Origin: Perkinsus olseni
Lineage: Eukaryota; Perkinsozoa; Perkinsida; Perkinsidae
Reading direction: 5' to 3'
Assembly (NCBI GenBank): GCA_013115135.1
Contig: JABANP010000020.1
Span: forward strand, 124,001 to 188,000
DNA: 64,000 nt
Of this stretch, positions 1 through 12,653 are shown piece after piece. A program made the position numbers and the translations under genes. Position 1 is the first letter of the stretch; each line of letters begins with the position of its first letter. Below the pieces are notes generated by a model. That model had not been told where the DNA came from. It made no database searches and saw nothing but the letters and a program-made list of their open reading frames with translations.

Positions 1-321
1 GATACTTCTTCTCAGAAATGTCTTCACCAGTCCAGCCATCATCTTCCTCATTGCCGTTCATGTCGGGATGAGGATTGATGGAGGGTACCTGGAGAGACCT
101 CAGTACTACTGCGGAGACCACTCTACGCGGTAGCAGCAGCGGCAGCCTACGTTATCGAACTGGCCGCTCATACGTCTGCTTGCTTCAGGAGTTGGGACTT
201 GCACTGACATGCAGTGACAACACTAACATTGCACGCATGCAGATTAGACATTATGCAGATGACATCACAGAGGAGCCGCAACAACGAGGAGCACAAGCCA
301 CCGGTGCTGTGACCACATCAT
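1..321 (-). CDS. Possible secreted protein, partial (runs off the left edge)
   Basis: Two pieces on the minus strand look coding. The first begins at the ATG at 319-321 and gives about 18 residues with a hydrophobic run (WLVLLVVAAPL), shaped like a signal peptide, followed by a GTGATG that could be a 5' splice site. The second runs from about 86 to the window edge and reads a hydrophilic acidic stretch including MNGNEEDDGWTGEDISEKKY. I could not find the exon or junction that joins them, so they may belong to separate genes, and the second could instead start at the ATG at 59-61. The product is not recognised. The rest of the gene lies outside the window, upstream of base 1. Existence is weakly supported. 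Confidence 0.3.
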
Positions 322-430
322 CTCTGTTCAGCGCGACCCGAACCCCAGCGTGTCGAACCGAAGTCTTCAGCTGAGCAACTCAAAGGAAAAAAGGCGAGGA
401 AAATCACTATTTAGGTGGACACAACTGCGC

Positions 431-960
<530 letters not shown>

Positions 961-1373
961 GTGCTTTAACTTAGCCGAGATGAATGGTTGGGGTAGAAAA
1001 ACTGATTAACTCAGTAGCTTCTCGTCACGAACCATCCAGGCTACCTCTGAGGCCAGCCCTGAGCGACCCGCTGGCAGTGGCCGACGACACCAGAAGCATT
1101 GGGGAAGCTAAAGACCCTTCCCCTTGGGTGAACAAACTAGTAACAAAACATGGGTATTTCGGCTGATATGCACCACCAACGTTACAAAGTTGAAAAACTC
1201 ACTGGCTCCTCTCGAGCGATGATAACAATAACATTTTGCGTAGTACTTCTTCATAAAAACCTCATCACACTTGCATACTGATGATACCAACCTTTCGATC
1301 AATAATGTCTAAATGCCGCAATTATTACTAATGCGATTAAAAACAAATCATGATGCAGGGTGAGTAGTCACCG
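961..1373. other. Intergenic, no gene seen
   Basis: This 413-bp stretch separates the 5' end of the HINT gene from the 3' end of the fumarate reductase gene. No frame reads like a conserved protein. It should hold the HINT promoter and the fumarate reductase 3' UTR. Confidence 0.6.
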
Positions 1374-2857
1374 TTACAGCTTGGATCTGGCCAAGCCCTT
1401 CTCAGCGACCACCCTAACATCGACACGGCCAAAAACCACGCAGTCCAGCAAGGAGCTGCCACCCAGGCGGTTCTTCCCGTGGATACCGCCATTGACCTCA
1501 CCAGCCCCGAAAAGGCCCTCGATAGGCTTATCCTGCTTGAGGACGCGGGCATCAGTATCAACTTTCAAGCCTCCCATGCAATAGTGTATGACGGGTGTCA
1601 CAATAGCAACATGGAAGGAGTCGTTGATGTCAGTAGGAGTATTATGGTAGAACTTCTTACCCCATTTATCGTAGCTCTTGCCGCTAGGATAAGCCGGGTA
1701 ACTGCCACCCTCTGGGTCCTGTGCCATCTTCACAGCACATTCGTTGTTGACCCTGAAGCTGTCCTCTAAAACCTTGGGATCCATGCCAGTATCGGCACAC
1801 AGATCCCGTCCGGACTTGTAGAACTTCATAAGGCCTCTTCCCTTGTAGTGCTTGCAGTGCCATTCGATCTCCTTCGAGGCCTTGGAGTTTAGCAGGAGGC
1901 GGAATGGTCCTTTGTTCTTCCACATCTCACCGGTAACATAATCTCTGCGGCCCAGCTCGTTACAGAAGCGTCTTCCATCAGCATCGATAAGGAGACCACC
2001 GACGCCGCGGAGGGCCTCTGCAGCCAAGAACTTCACCTTATTATCGGGCTCATCAGGATGGACCAAACCAGTCGGGTGCACCTGAAAGTAGAATAGATTG
2101 AGCTGAAAAGATCCAGGGGCTGCCTTACCTGAACCCACTCCAAATCGACCGTCTCTCCTCCGATCGCCTGGGCCATCTTGATACCATCGCCAGTGGTGTG
2201 CTCACCATTGGTGGTGGGTAAATGGGCCAAGTCCGGCCTATGCTGCTTCAAAAGGGACCCCTCGGTGAAGTCGGCACCGAAGCCACCGGTAGCCAAAACA
2301 ACGGCGCCGAAGAGCTGATGAGACTTCCCATCCTTCACGTACTCGCAGCCTACGACTTCGCCCGATGCATCAGTGAGGAGCTTCTCGACCTTGGCCTTCA
2401 AGATCATTTTGGCGCGGTTCGGGTCCTGCTCACAGATCTCCTCAAGCTTCTCCATGAGGGCATAGGTGATGGTCATACCAGGGAAGCGAGCCTTACCACG
2501 ATGGGTACGCTGCATCGAGTGGCCGCCAAGTCTGGACAGCAATGACAAGTCCAGGCCGAATCTGTCGATGAGCCAATCGACACCATCAGCGCTCTCGTGG
2601 GTCAAAACCTTGATGAGATCGGGCCTCTCGGCACCACCTCTGAGGGAGTCCTTCTCGAATAGCTCCGGGCTATCAGGGATGCCGTTCTTCCTCTGTGTGG
2701 CAGTGAGAGCTCCATTGATACCAGAAGTAGCCTTGGTGGAGTTTCCACCGCAGAATGACATTTTGTCCACGAGTATGACGCGGCCACCACGCTCTAGGAC
2801 AGTGTGGGCAGCCGACAGACCAGCAAGGCCTCCGCCAACGACGATAACGTGTTCCAT
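1374..2857 (-). CDS. FRD: Soluble FAD-dependent fumarate reductase ending in a PTS1-like SKL
   Basis: Two exons (2129-2857 and 1374-2081) joined by a 47-nt GT-AG intron give 478 residues. The N-terminus is a Rossmann FAD site (VIVVGGGLAGLSAAHTVLER) starting at residue 4. The fumarate-reductase core follows, with HPTG near the junction, GGFGADF, and the substrate/FAD-loop signature HGKNRLGGSSLLDCVVFGR close to the C-terminus. This is the single-chain fumarate reductase fold of yeast Frd1/Osm1 and of the trypanosomatid NADH-dependent enzyme, not the membrane SDH/QFR complex. The cytochrome-b5-like and ApbE-like extensions of the long trypanosomatid enzyme are absent. The protein ends in Ser-Lys-Leu, a canonical type-1 peroxisomal targeting signal. 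An in-frame ATG at 2933-2935 would add 26 residues; I prefer the start at 2857 because the FAD motif follows at once. Confidence 0.92.
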
Positions 2858-3598
2858 AATGTGAGGTTGAAAAAGGGAGATATCCAACTTCTGCAAAGGA
2901 TACGGCAACAGCGAAAGGGGATTATACCAATGCAAAATTGAATTGCCGCAGAGAGCATCAAACGGCGGAGCGCTTGAAGGCTCGCGGGTAGATAATCTAA
3001 AAAGCGCATCTAAGCTGACCTCGTAGAGATACCAAGGCCTAATATAAAGGCTAGGTCCTGAAGAGACCTCACGTGGGGCACGGTAGTAACAAACGAAGGT
3101 GTCCCAAAGAGCGGCGATTCACTTGCACGCATGCACACGGTAGACGAGGCGCGTCTCGACGCGATTGTGTGATGAACTCAAGCAGCAGGGATGATGTAGT
3201 CGAGTAGTGGTAGTATGCTATAGGCTTTATCGTAAGGTATCAATAATAGAGTACTTCAACAATGCTACATACAATGATGATATTACGACGACCACGAAGG
3301 AGGAGGAGAGACGATGGTACCGACCGGGTGGAGGTACCAGCAGCAGCAGCACACGGTCGGTGATGATGATGATGACGATAAAAGCGATGAAGAAAATGTG
3401 GTTATGGAGACCCCACAACGACGGGCCGTCAGCAGGCAATCGTTCAAGAAATGATGATAGAGATACTATGTACGATGCAGTAGTTCCTTAGAAGCTGCTC
3501 GTTGCTAGCACCATACCGAGGCCATCAGGCGAGAGGTAATCGTCATGATGAGGTGGTCGAGTAAACAACAGCAGCGTAGGAGCTATATACACAGCCAA
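2858..3598. other. Intergenic, no gene seen
   Basis: 741 bp between the fumarate reductase start and the 3' end of the EAF1-like gene. Codon-like reading is absent; short ATG/GAT and GTA/GTR runs (for example gatgatgatgatgacgat near 3362) dominate. Nothing conserved seen. Confidence 0.6.
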
Positions 3599-6500
3599 TC
3601 AGACGCCCGGCCCCGATGGGGCATTGGGGTGACCATGAGCAGCAGCAGCAGCAGCCGACCTGGCAGTAGCAGCAGCTGGCGCAGGCGCCTTTGACCCTGA
3701 TGATACAGCCTTTGGCAGAGCAGCAGCGGTGCTTCCACCGACTGCATAGAACTGCTGATAGGGCGACCGCTGTTGTTGTAGAGACGGTGTAGTAGCGGTA
3801 GGCGATCCTTGCGGTGCTCGCAGACCTGGGCCTTTTGGTGTGGGAGCTGCGCTATACTGAGGTCTGCTATTGGCGAGTATATTCTGGAGCATATTCTGGA
3901 TGGCCGGCATCGCATTGGTCCCCGACGCTACACCTGCTCCTCCAGAGGCTGTAGGTGGTGGAGGAGGTGGAGAAGGAGAGGGCCCGGTCGGTGTCAGACC
4001 TCCTTGACGCCGCATACCAGTCGTACCACCATGAGTAAATTGCGTAAGTAAACTCTGGTATAGCTGGTGCAAGTTGCCGAGATTGGCTCTACCCATAGCA
4101 GCAGCCGCCGCTGCGGCCGCTGGATTGTTGGCTTGGGTTGGACCCGCCGGTGCTGTCTGAGGGTTAGATGCAGCCGCCGCTGCTCCTGCTCGTTGTTGAG
4201 CCTGTTGCTGATTGAGCATCGACTGCAATAAGTTGTGCATCGCAGCCGACGGCACCTTAGGCATGCCGGTGCCTGCTGCCGAACCCAACGACCCTTGACC
4301 TCGTTGCCCACCCGACGGCGGAGCCTTGCCCAACGCCGTCTTCTGCTGCTGCTGTTTTTGTAGACCGATCGTCGTCGTAGAAGTCGTCGGCTGCATCTGC
4401 CCTCGCTTCGCCATAATATACTGCTGCATAGGTGCCTGCTGTCCTCCAGACCCGCCACCACCGCCGTGCTGATTCACCGCGGAAGCTGCCGCAGCTGCAG
4501 CGTTTCTTATCTGCAGCAATTGGGCTAGATGCTGTGGCTGCGGCTGCTGTTGTTGCTGCTGTTGATTGGCTGCGACTGCCGACGCCCTCTGATAAGCAGC
4601 TCCTCCTAGATGAGCCTTGCCCATCACCATTCCCCCTGCTTGCTGTTGCTTCAGCGCTGCTGCTGCCGCCGTTCCTAATTGATGCGGTGGTGCCTTGTGG
4701 CCCATCATGTGGGTGCCACCTGCACGACCTGTCGCCATCGGTAACATCGTCACCTTGGTTCTTCTGAAGTTCTCGGGAATCGGCTGCTTAGTAGGGGCAA
4801 TCTGTGCAGAAAAACAAGTAACCTAGTAGTAGTTTGCTAGTATATCTCATCATTACCTCAATGCCACTGCCATGGTCAGGCATCTGCTCCTTCATCTTGT
4901 GGGCAGCATAAGCCAACAACTTCAAAGCTTCAGGCCCGATACAGGAGGCGGGTTGGTTCGCAGGCGCCCCCTTCATCGAGGCGGAAGCATAGCGCTGTAA
5001 CGCAAGTAGTGCATTAGCATGAGCATTTCTCAAGGCTAAGGGCGAAGCCGGCGACCCGGCCGGAGGAGCCTCCCACTGGAAGACTCTCATCTCTCGGCAT
5101 TCTGTTGCCCGTCTCCTCCGAGCCGCTCCCATTGAGGTGACCGCCGTAGAGAGCCATCGACAAGAGTTCTGATGGCTCACCGTCGCTATGTAGTCATCCC
5201 AGGATTTAAGAGCCTCGGAGAAGCTCACCGGGGTCGCCAAGCGAGACACTGTCGACCGTATGGCAGTACTGCATGGACGCCGCTTACTTCTGTTCAACGA
5301 TGACGATAATGCACCGGTAGATGAGCCCTTTCGTATGCACTTCCGCACCGGAGGGAGCCTCCATCGCAGGGCTCCGCTGTTGTTGCCGCTGACCAAGTCA
5401 CCAAGTTTCTTCCGGCGTCGGTGCGGCGGCGCCGAGGGCCCTCCCTTAGACGAGTAGAACGCCGCAAAGGTAGGGGTAGTTAGCCCTCTACGATAGTGAA
5501 ACAACGCTAAGGCATCCTCCTGACTACCGACGGACTTCTCCAAGGCCCCATCGTCCACCACGGCCAAAGTTTGCTCAATAGTCGTAGTAGTAGGAGTGGA
5601 ACCGCTGGTATCATCCTTCGCAGTCTCGTCGACTATGCGTACCTCCACAGGCAGGCCAATCTGCCTTTGCTTCTCTCCAGCCATGCCTTCAATCGAGCCT
5701 CGCCATCTCGTCCCGACCGGAGGCACCATAGGACGCTCTGTAAGCATCTCATTGGCACGCCTGGCACAGGCAAGATTGGATCGTAACTTGTCCTGTCCAG
5801 CAATGCCTTCCATTGCACACCGCATACCAATCTCAACCGATCGCCAGCTGACACCGTTTAGTAGACCACTGGCCAAGTCCAATGAATCCTCCTGTAAATT
5901 GGCAGCTACACTATTCCGAAGAGCTTCTCTCCGCCGCTCAACCATAAAGTACGTTGAGGAGCTCTTCTGGTCGAAGCAACGGGGCAAGGACCGTGCCAAA
6001 GCTGCTAGTAGTAAAAGATTCTCCTTCTCCTCCCACGCCTGAGTGACCGTGATCATAGCCTGCTGCTGAGCTGCCGCCGCCGCTGCTGCCTTCCTAGACC
6101 GCGCTGGAGCCTTAGCCTTGGCAACTGCCGAAGTACTGCTACGTGGAGTCTTCACCACTGACTCCTGGTCCCCAGCGGGATGTGCAGACATCTCTCGAAC
6201 CATCGAAGTGAAGAGAGCGGGTAGACGTGCCCGAGCCGCCTCCGAAAACTGCATTTCATGTAGAAGTGTACGTTGATTGCTCAGCAACTCGTTCATCCGT
6301 AACCGGGGCTCCGCGCCAGGGTCGGGGAAGTCCACTACTCCCGGCACAAATACTGTGCTGCACACAGCTGCATCATCATCAGCATTGACTGAAGGTGCCG
6401 CAGTTGCTGACCGAGGTCCAGCGCCATGACCTGCTATGGCTGCTGAACTACTGCTGCTACTGCTACTAGTAGTCGACTGTATCGGAGGACCCTTGTCGGA

Positions 6501-7142
6501 CATCCATACCGCAGAAGCATCATTAAGACGATCGATGATATCACGCAATGGGTCGATGGAGGCCCTCGCCTCTGCAGCGTTGGAGAACTGGGATTCCTCG
6601 TCGGTGGAGACAGCATCATCATGGTGTAGCATAACAATATCATCATCATCAGTAGGGGATGGTGATGAACCCTTGCCTTTACTCGCTGCTGCTGCTGCTG
6701 ATGCTTGCACTTGGTGTCGGACCTCAGTACCATCAGGCATCCTATCCAGCCTCACATGCTGACCTCCACCACGCTCTTGTTGTTTCGTCCGTACTCGCCA
6801 ATAGTCCTTCACTGCTGATGCTACTCGTCGACACTGAGCTTGCTTCAGATCCCTCAGCCCCACCACATCCGCATGCACCCATTTCATCTCAGCTAATATC
6901 TGATCATGTTGTCCAGGCAAAAGCCCAGTGGTAACATCGGGACCAGTATACAGCTTAGCACCGAGATACCCACGCTCCAACAGTACTCTACCCATCTCTC
7001 CATCTCGGTTTAGGGCCTCTCGCATCTCCACTGTGGGCATGGAATCCTTTACAGTGGATCTCATGCTACCACCTGCCCCAGAGCTCTGGTGCCGAGCCCG
7101 TTTCCGCTTGTGATGGCTGGCCGCCGCCGATGACTGCGCCAT
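3599..7142 (-). CDS. EAF1/p400-like chromatin protein: HSA + SANT-like + Q/A-rich tail
   Basis: Exon 4857-7142 joins exon 3599-4801 across a 55-nt intron in phase 0, giving 1162 residues. The N-terminus is basic (HKRKRAR). An HSA-like helix is seen at residues ~79-116 (6795-6908), containing AEMKWVHADV and spaced Trp/Arg residues. A SANT/Myb-like block beginning AWEEKENLLLLAALARSLP follows near residues 360-415. The last 400 residues are low complexity, rich in Gln, Ala, Gly and Pro. In the EAF1/VID21 family HSA recruits actin-related proteins, SANT contacts histones, and the C-terminus is Q-rich; this order matches a NuA4 platform subunit that lacks the Swi2/Snf2 ATPase. No ATPase motifs are present here. 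HSA identity is by pattern, not by search. SWR1-type or plant EAF1-type relatives remain possible. Confidence 0.62.
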
Positions 7143-8143
7143 AGTGAGGTCAACGACGGCCAATCTGAGGCTTAACCAAAACAATTACGACGGTAAATGC
7201 GAGAAGAGAACTCAACACGATTTATAATGCTTAAGAAACCATAACAGAATTGTACCATCGTCTTGCAAAAAGTTGTCCGAGATTAACGGCATGCTTGGAA
7301 TTGATCAAAGTAATAACTACAAAATGTAGGAATAGAGCCGAAGCAGGACTCAGGAGTGAACGAAATGTTCGCCGAGCCGTGTACGGTGGAGGCAGCATGG
7401 CTATAGCATTAGATAGAATGATGGTAACTATAGCGTATCGTACGATTCACATGACAGATGTCGGTGCACTACTAACGTGTACTCGAATCTGTCGTGAATA
7501 CCATCTACAGGTATCCTCTACCGATCCAGTAGGCCCAGGGACGACCGTGATATGGTAGAAACACCTTCCAACTGAATCCACACACTCTGCACTTCGGCAA
7601 TGGAGTTAATACAGGACGCATCAACCTCATAAATCAACATACAATATACCGAGAAAGGTCGTAAGCCACCCTACAGGGATTCTAAGAAATCCTGCGCAGT
7701 CAGTAGCATGCTATTATAACCCATTATGTAGCATGCCCGACTACCCGCCACCAGTACTACCAATCCCTTCCTATCATATCTGTAACTCCATCAGTCCTAC
7801 GGATCTCCGAAAAGGTCTCATCACCGAAAACGGCGAGAACGGGTTTTTTCCACCGATACTGGACCTGAAGAAGCATACGAAATGGTTGTTTTCACAAAAC
7901 GGTGGGAAATTGGGAAATTTTTGGACCATAGCAAAAATCATGTCCTCTATTAAGATACCGTGTGAAAGTGGATCGCGTGTAGGGATCGCCCATGCGCTAC
8001 TTTGCTACAAAAATACGATATTAAGCCTAATTCGAGACGGTCGCATTCTCAAATGAATTTTTTGAGAACATTTCACACCACCGCTCCGCCGAAAGAAGTA
8101 GCGCTCGCCCTGAGGGCTTGAATAGATCCCACGGGCGTGCGCC
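7143..8143. other. Intergenic between divergent genes
   Basis: About 1 kb between the divergent EAF1-like (minus) and eIF4E-like (plus) genes, so it should contain both promoters. An open frame of 107 codons at 7733-8056 (plus) shows no motif and is not called. A-rich/T-rich stretches occur at 7840-7960. Nothing else recognised. Confidence 0.55.
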
Positions 8144-9315
8144 ATGAGCCAAGCATGGCTACTTTGGAGGAGACCGTGGACGCATGAACGTGATGGTCAT
8201 TTTAGTATGAGTGGAGAAGTTTCCGAGGCAATGTCTGGCACTACCGGTGCTGCTGTCATCCCATCGTCACTGAATGACGGGGCTGCTGAGGCAGCGCACT
8301 CATCATCACATAGGGCCTCCCCGGCACCGGTGGAGTCCGGTACCACCACATCAAGTAGCAACAACTCTGATGATGTTGACGAGGCTTATTCCAGTAGTAG
8401 TGGGGCAACACCCCCTCCACCCTCCAGACCCCATCCTCTGGAGCACACCTGGAGCTTCTGGCTCATGTATCAGGCCCAGACTAAGGTAGTAGTAGTCATG
8501 GTTGTGGTTATTGGTCATGTTTGATGATAGGACAAGAAGGACAACTGGAAGGGCACTCAGAAGCGGGTACTGGATTTTAGCTCAGTAGAGGACTTTTGGC
8601 GAGTCTTTAACAACGTATCATCGCCCAGCCGACTGACCTATGCTGATTATAGTGTATTCCGGCAAGGCATTGCCCCGATGTGGGAGGATGAGACCTGCGC
8701 GAAGGGTGGCCGGTGGATAGTCTCGGTGGATCGGCCAGTGAAACGGGGAGCAGCATCAGAACAGCAAAAGGAGGTACGTTCTCGCCCCGTACCCTTCAGT
8801 TATCATCATTACTGTTATTCTTCTTGTCAGAGTATCGATGAATCCTGGGTTAATATATTACTGTCGTTGATTGGTAGTGTATTCCCCAATAGGGAGACTG
8901 ATGTTGATGCAGTATGTGGGGCAGTCTGCTCCGTACGAAAGTATAATATACGATTAGCCCTTTGGATAGGGACTTCCGACAAGGACGAGGTCCTGCGATT
9001 GGGCACTATCTTCAGAGATGCTCTTGCGTGAGTCAACCTTGCTGCTGTCAAGTAGTGGCGACGTATCCTGGTCCTTGTGTCAGGCCCTTGTTCAACCCAA
9101 CGAGCTCGTCTGGCGAGGAGAACTCTGAGGAGAATAGACAGCAGCAACAGCATCAAGAATCTTTCAATCGGCGGCTTCCCTCAAGCATGTCATTCGAGTA
9201 CTTCACGAAGGACCCTTCGCATGTTCCATTAGAGCTCTCCCTCACCACCAAGACTGATGACGATGATGACGAGGAGGAGAACGGCGCATCAAGTACCGAT
9301 GATGGTCCCAAGTAA
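8144..9315 (+). CDS. EIF4E: eIF4E-family mRNA cap-binding protein
   Basis: Exons 8144-8485, 8531-8773, 8831-9027 and 9084-9315 (introns 45, 57 and 56 nt) give 337 residues. A disordered Ser/Gly/Glu N-terminus leads into HPLEHTWSFWLMYQ, then KDNWKGTQ, SVEDFWRVFNNV, GIAPMWEDE, GGRWIVSV, ESWVNILLSLIG, CGAVCSVR and RLALW. The positions equal to human Trp56 (in DNW), Trp102-Glu103 (MWED) and Trp166 (ALW), which sandwich and bind 7-methylguanosine, are all present. The C-terminus is extended by about 75 residues rich in Gln, Ser and Asp/Glu, unlike the short tail of human eIF4E, which suggests a divergent protist eIF4E class. A second in-frame ATG at 8207 gives 316 residues; the true start is undecided. 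Confidence 0.9.
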
Positions 9316-9965
9316 GCCTAACTTGGTGATGATGATACTTGCAACAAGTTTACCACTATAAGCTCGGTGAGTGGCAGCAGCCCTGCCGAGCTTCTTCCTT
9401 TGTGAGTACAACACCGGCATTAACGCTGAAGCAGTCATCACCGCAACAGGAGTGGCGATATCCCTCTCTGAGGACCTCATCATTTTCCCGTGTACTATCT
9501 CCCTCGGCTACACCAATCATCGTGTTAATCATTGTCTTTTCGTCGTCTTCGTCGTCGTATAGCTAGTGTCATCACTCTAATAAGTCTATTGTCAGCATTG
9601 ACCATGACTGTTGTTGTGTGACACCACTTGCTGTGAAGACGTTATCCACCGCTACTTGTACTACCATTATCCCCGAGCCCTTGTTATGTTTACAACAATG
9701 AGAAAGGCGCACTGCTGCTGTTGTTATCACTATTGACCCTCCCTTTCTACTCGTGGTCTGCAGCCTCGTCTGTCAACAGGATATCTCCCCGCACTTGGGT
9801 GGTAGTGGTAGTAGTACTGGTCTGGAATATGATGACGATGAATATGGATCGATTGCGCTCACCATTTCCTGCCGAATCATCGTCGTGTTGTTTCCTTGCC
9901 TTCCATCATCAGCTGCGGCGAGTCGGTGCTGTCACTGCTTGGGTATTTTCAGCAGTTTGTTGGTA
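9316..9965. other. Intergenic, no gene seen
   Basis: 650 bp between two plus-strand genes. It is pyrimidine-rich with many GTT/GTC/TCG triplets; open frames here have skewed composition and no motif. It likely holds the eIF4E 3' UTR and the CDC50 promoter. Confidence 0.55.
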
Positions 9966-11756
9966 ATGGCTGCTGCTCCTGAATGCTCTAGCGGACCACC
10001 TGAGGATTCGTTGAGACCTCGGGCACAAGGTCAACAACAACAAGCACACCCGCAAAGCCGCCATCGGAAGCAGTATGACAACGATCTCATCCAGCAAAGG
10101 ATACGAGCTTGGCAACCCCTCCTCAGCCCTAAGTAGATCATCTTCTTTGGGTTACTCCGTTCTCGCTGCTGATGCTGTTTTTGCTGTCAGATGGGTCATA
10201 GCCACGTTTGTAGCATTCGCCGCGGCTTTCATTGCGATAGGCATTGGACTGGTCGAGGTAGGTTCCCGTCGCCTCCGCCTGGTTCGTATCAGTTCGGGTA
10301 CACTTGTCACTCAGGCGGACAAGAGCACGAACGAACAAAGGGTCGACTACACGGACTTGGCCAACGGAGGGGTGTTCCCGGTAGAGATGGAGATCGATGA
10401 GGATATGAACGCTCCCATCTATGTGTAAGTGTTAATAGTTATAGAGACTCATATCCTCCAGCTGTTGCTATTAGCCCTGGCTCAGGTACTATGAACTCAC
10501 CAACTTCTACCAGAATCATAGGCGTTACATTGCCTCCCGGGACTACTTTCAGTTGGCAAGTCAGTGGCATCACCCTAGCACGGAGGTTTTCTTTATTTTG
10601 CATCATCCTCAGGGCCCGGTGATGTCTCAACGAATCGTGGTGCCAACGGAGACTGCAGTCCATGGGAGCGAGATGAGTTTGAACGAAAGTAAGGTGCTAA
10701 GGCCACGATGGTAGGTTCATCATCCGCCTCCTCCTCCTTGCAGTAACTATCCCTGCGGGTTGATCGCCAGATCTACCTTCAATGATTCGTACATCATTGA
10801 CACCAAACGGGTAGATTCCGCAGCAGCCGCTTGGGAGAGGACCAATATAACGGAGGTGATGATCGCCGGAAGGGTCGCTGCTCATGCTCATCTGTGCTTT
10901 GTTCTCTCAGACCAATACCGTGATAGCTTGGGAGGATGACGTAGAGTATAAGTTTGATAACCTCGATCCGGAGGGGTCAATCGACGAGGGCGTCGAGAAT
11001 CAGGTCTCCCTGAATATGTGGCTCAACTTCTACTTCCCTCCTCAAGTTTGTGTGAGTGTATTTAGTTATTCGTCGTGTCGTCGTCGTCGTCATCGCTGGT
11101 GTCCAGGTACCGATCGCTGCGCAACAGAATCCATCCGACTATAAGAAGATCTACGTCATGAGTGCCACTGCAGACCCAGCTACCAATCACACAGCCTGCA
11201 CCAACTACATGACGGATGAAGCCTCATGTAAATTCACACTGGTAGGACTAGAAATCAATGCTGTTTTCATTCCTCGTATGTCTTCTCCTCTAGGTACCTG
11301 GTGGTGTTGATGGTGTCGATCCCGAGTTTGCATGTACTGCTGCCGAGGGATACGAGCGTAAACTCAACCCCGCGGGCTGGGCTCTCCTTAATGGCCGATT
11401 CATTGGCTGGATGAGGCCTGCTGGCTTACCGACGTTCAGAAAGATGTATGCCAGAATAGACGATGACCTCAAGGTAAGTGTCCATAGGTCCTCTTTTCCG
11501 TCACTCGCCTTTGCAGGCTGGGGATGTTCTTCGCTTCACAGTATCAGACAACTTCCCTACGACACAGTACGGTGGTACGAAGAGTATCGTCATTGCCACG
11601 ACCACCTGGGCTGGTGGCAAGAATGGCATCCTTGGTTACTCGTACATCGCCGTTGGTGCTGCCTGCGGTGTATTCGCGATAGTTTTCGCCATCACTTTCC
11701 TTCGCAAGAAGAGCAGGCTAGGCGATTCAGACTACCTCAGCTGGGGCGAGCGCTAA
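9966..11756 (+). CDS. CDC50: CDC50/LEM3 family subunit of P4-ATPase lipid flippases
   Basis: Ten exons: 9966-10132, 10191-10257, 10315-10424, 10486-10559, 10613-10688, 10744-10855, 10911-11051, 11107-11241, 11294-11473 and 11517-11756, giving 433 residues; all frames agree across the introns (43-61 nt). Seen in order: the cytosolic motif QQRIRAWQP, TM1 (FAAAFIAIGIGLVE), YYELTNFYQNHRRYIASRDY, the cysteine motif DCSP, YPCGLIARSTFND, AGLPTFRKMYARI, then TM2 (GYSYIAVGAACGVFAIVFAI) and the family C-terminus YLSWGER. CDC50 proteins fold and export P4-ATPases and are needed for lipid flipping at Golgi, endosome and plasma membrane. The exon-7 donor could also lie at 11046 instead of 11052. The catalytic flippase partner is not in this window. 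Confidence 0.95.
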
Positions 11757-12025
11757 CAACGTTTCTTCCTCCATCTTGTACCATTGTATACTTAATCTCA
11801 TTTTTGTACCCCAGTCCATCTTCACCGGGTCGTGGTCAGCTCGGCGCTACTTGGGATGCCTTTCATTTTGCTGCTTGCATACCGTACATGCGACTGTAGT
11901 GTATTAGTTCATCATAAGATTTACCCCAGGCAGGGATCGCCTTAGCGTTGGCTAGATCGACAGGGGGCTTGCTGGAGCCGGTCAGAGGTTCTCTCAGTGT
12001 CTCCTAACTTTTTCATCTACTCGGC

Positions 12026-12316
12026 ATGGGATTCAACGAACTCATCAGCGACAAGTCCAACCCTGTTGGATATGTCAACACTGGCCTGCGTGAATTCGCG
12101 ATAGACTCCAGGAGACTCATCCAGAAGTGCGAGAAGCCGGACGCTAAAGGTAGGTCCACTGCTGCACGGAGCCCTCAGGATCATCACATTCGCTTGGTTT
12201 CAGAATTCAAGAAGATGGCATCAGCCTGCTTCATCGGCTTCTGCATCATGGGCTTTATCGGATATACTATTAAACTGGTCTTCATCCCCATCAACAACAT
12301 CATCATGGGCTCTTAA
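12026..12316 (+). CDS. SEC61G: SEC61 gamma subunit of the ER translocon
   Basis: Exons 12026-12149 and 12204-12316 across a 54-nt intron give 78 residues, close to the family's 65-80. The protein shows the amphipathic N-terminal helix ([16 protein letters not shown]), then [20 protein letters not shown] and the conserved membrane/C-terminal end [17 protein letters not shown], nearly as in animals. It is the single tail-anchored SecE-type clamp helix of the Sec61 channel for protein import into the ER. It lies 270 bp downstream of CDC50 on the same strand. Confidence 0.96.
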   Translation: MGFNELISDKSNPVGYVNTGLREFAIDSRRLIQKCEKPDAKGRSTAARSPQDHHIRLVSEFKKMASACFIGFCIMGFIGYTIKLVFIPINNIIMGS

Positions 12317-12653
12317 GAAGACTCACTAGCTGTATAGTTGATGGTAGCGTGGACGTGGAAGAGGGTTAGCAGTGGCCCCTAGTACATTTTTATGGGGCCA
12401 CAGTAATGGTACCCACCCTCCTCTCTGCTGCTGCTGTGTCGATAACGCTCAACTATGTTGTTTTCTGAGACCTATCATGAGGGTCCGTCAGTACTGCTAG
12501 TAGCACTATAGTACCACTGAAGGCTTGTGTTGGTGGTATCAGTCAATGAGGGGGTGTCAACGAAACCATTCTAGACCTTATAAACGAGTCAATAGGGTGT
12601 CTAGCTACCTTCCTTTCGTAGTTGAGGCTTGATGTGCTGCCATCCGCCAGTGG
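12317..12653. other. Intergenic, no gene seen
   Basis: 337 bp between SEC61G and the Obg-like gene. No conserved reading frame in either direction was recognised. Confidence 0.55.

Noticed and set aside
7733..8056. 107-codon open frame on plus
   Set aside because: No motif, start far from neighbours, composition not distinct from flanking sequence.
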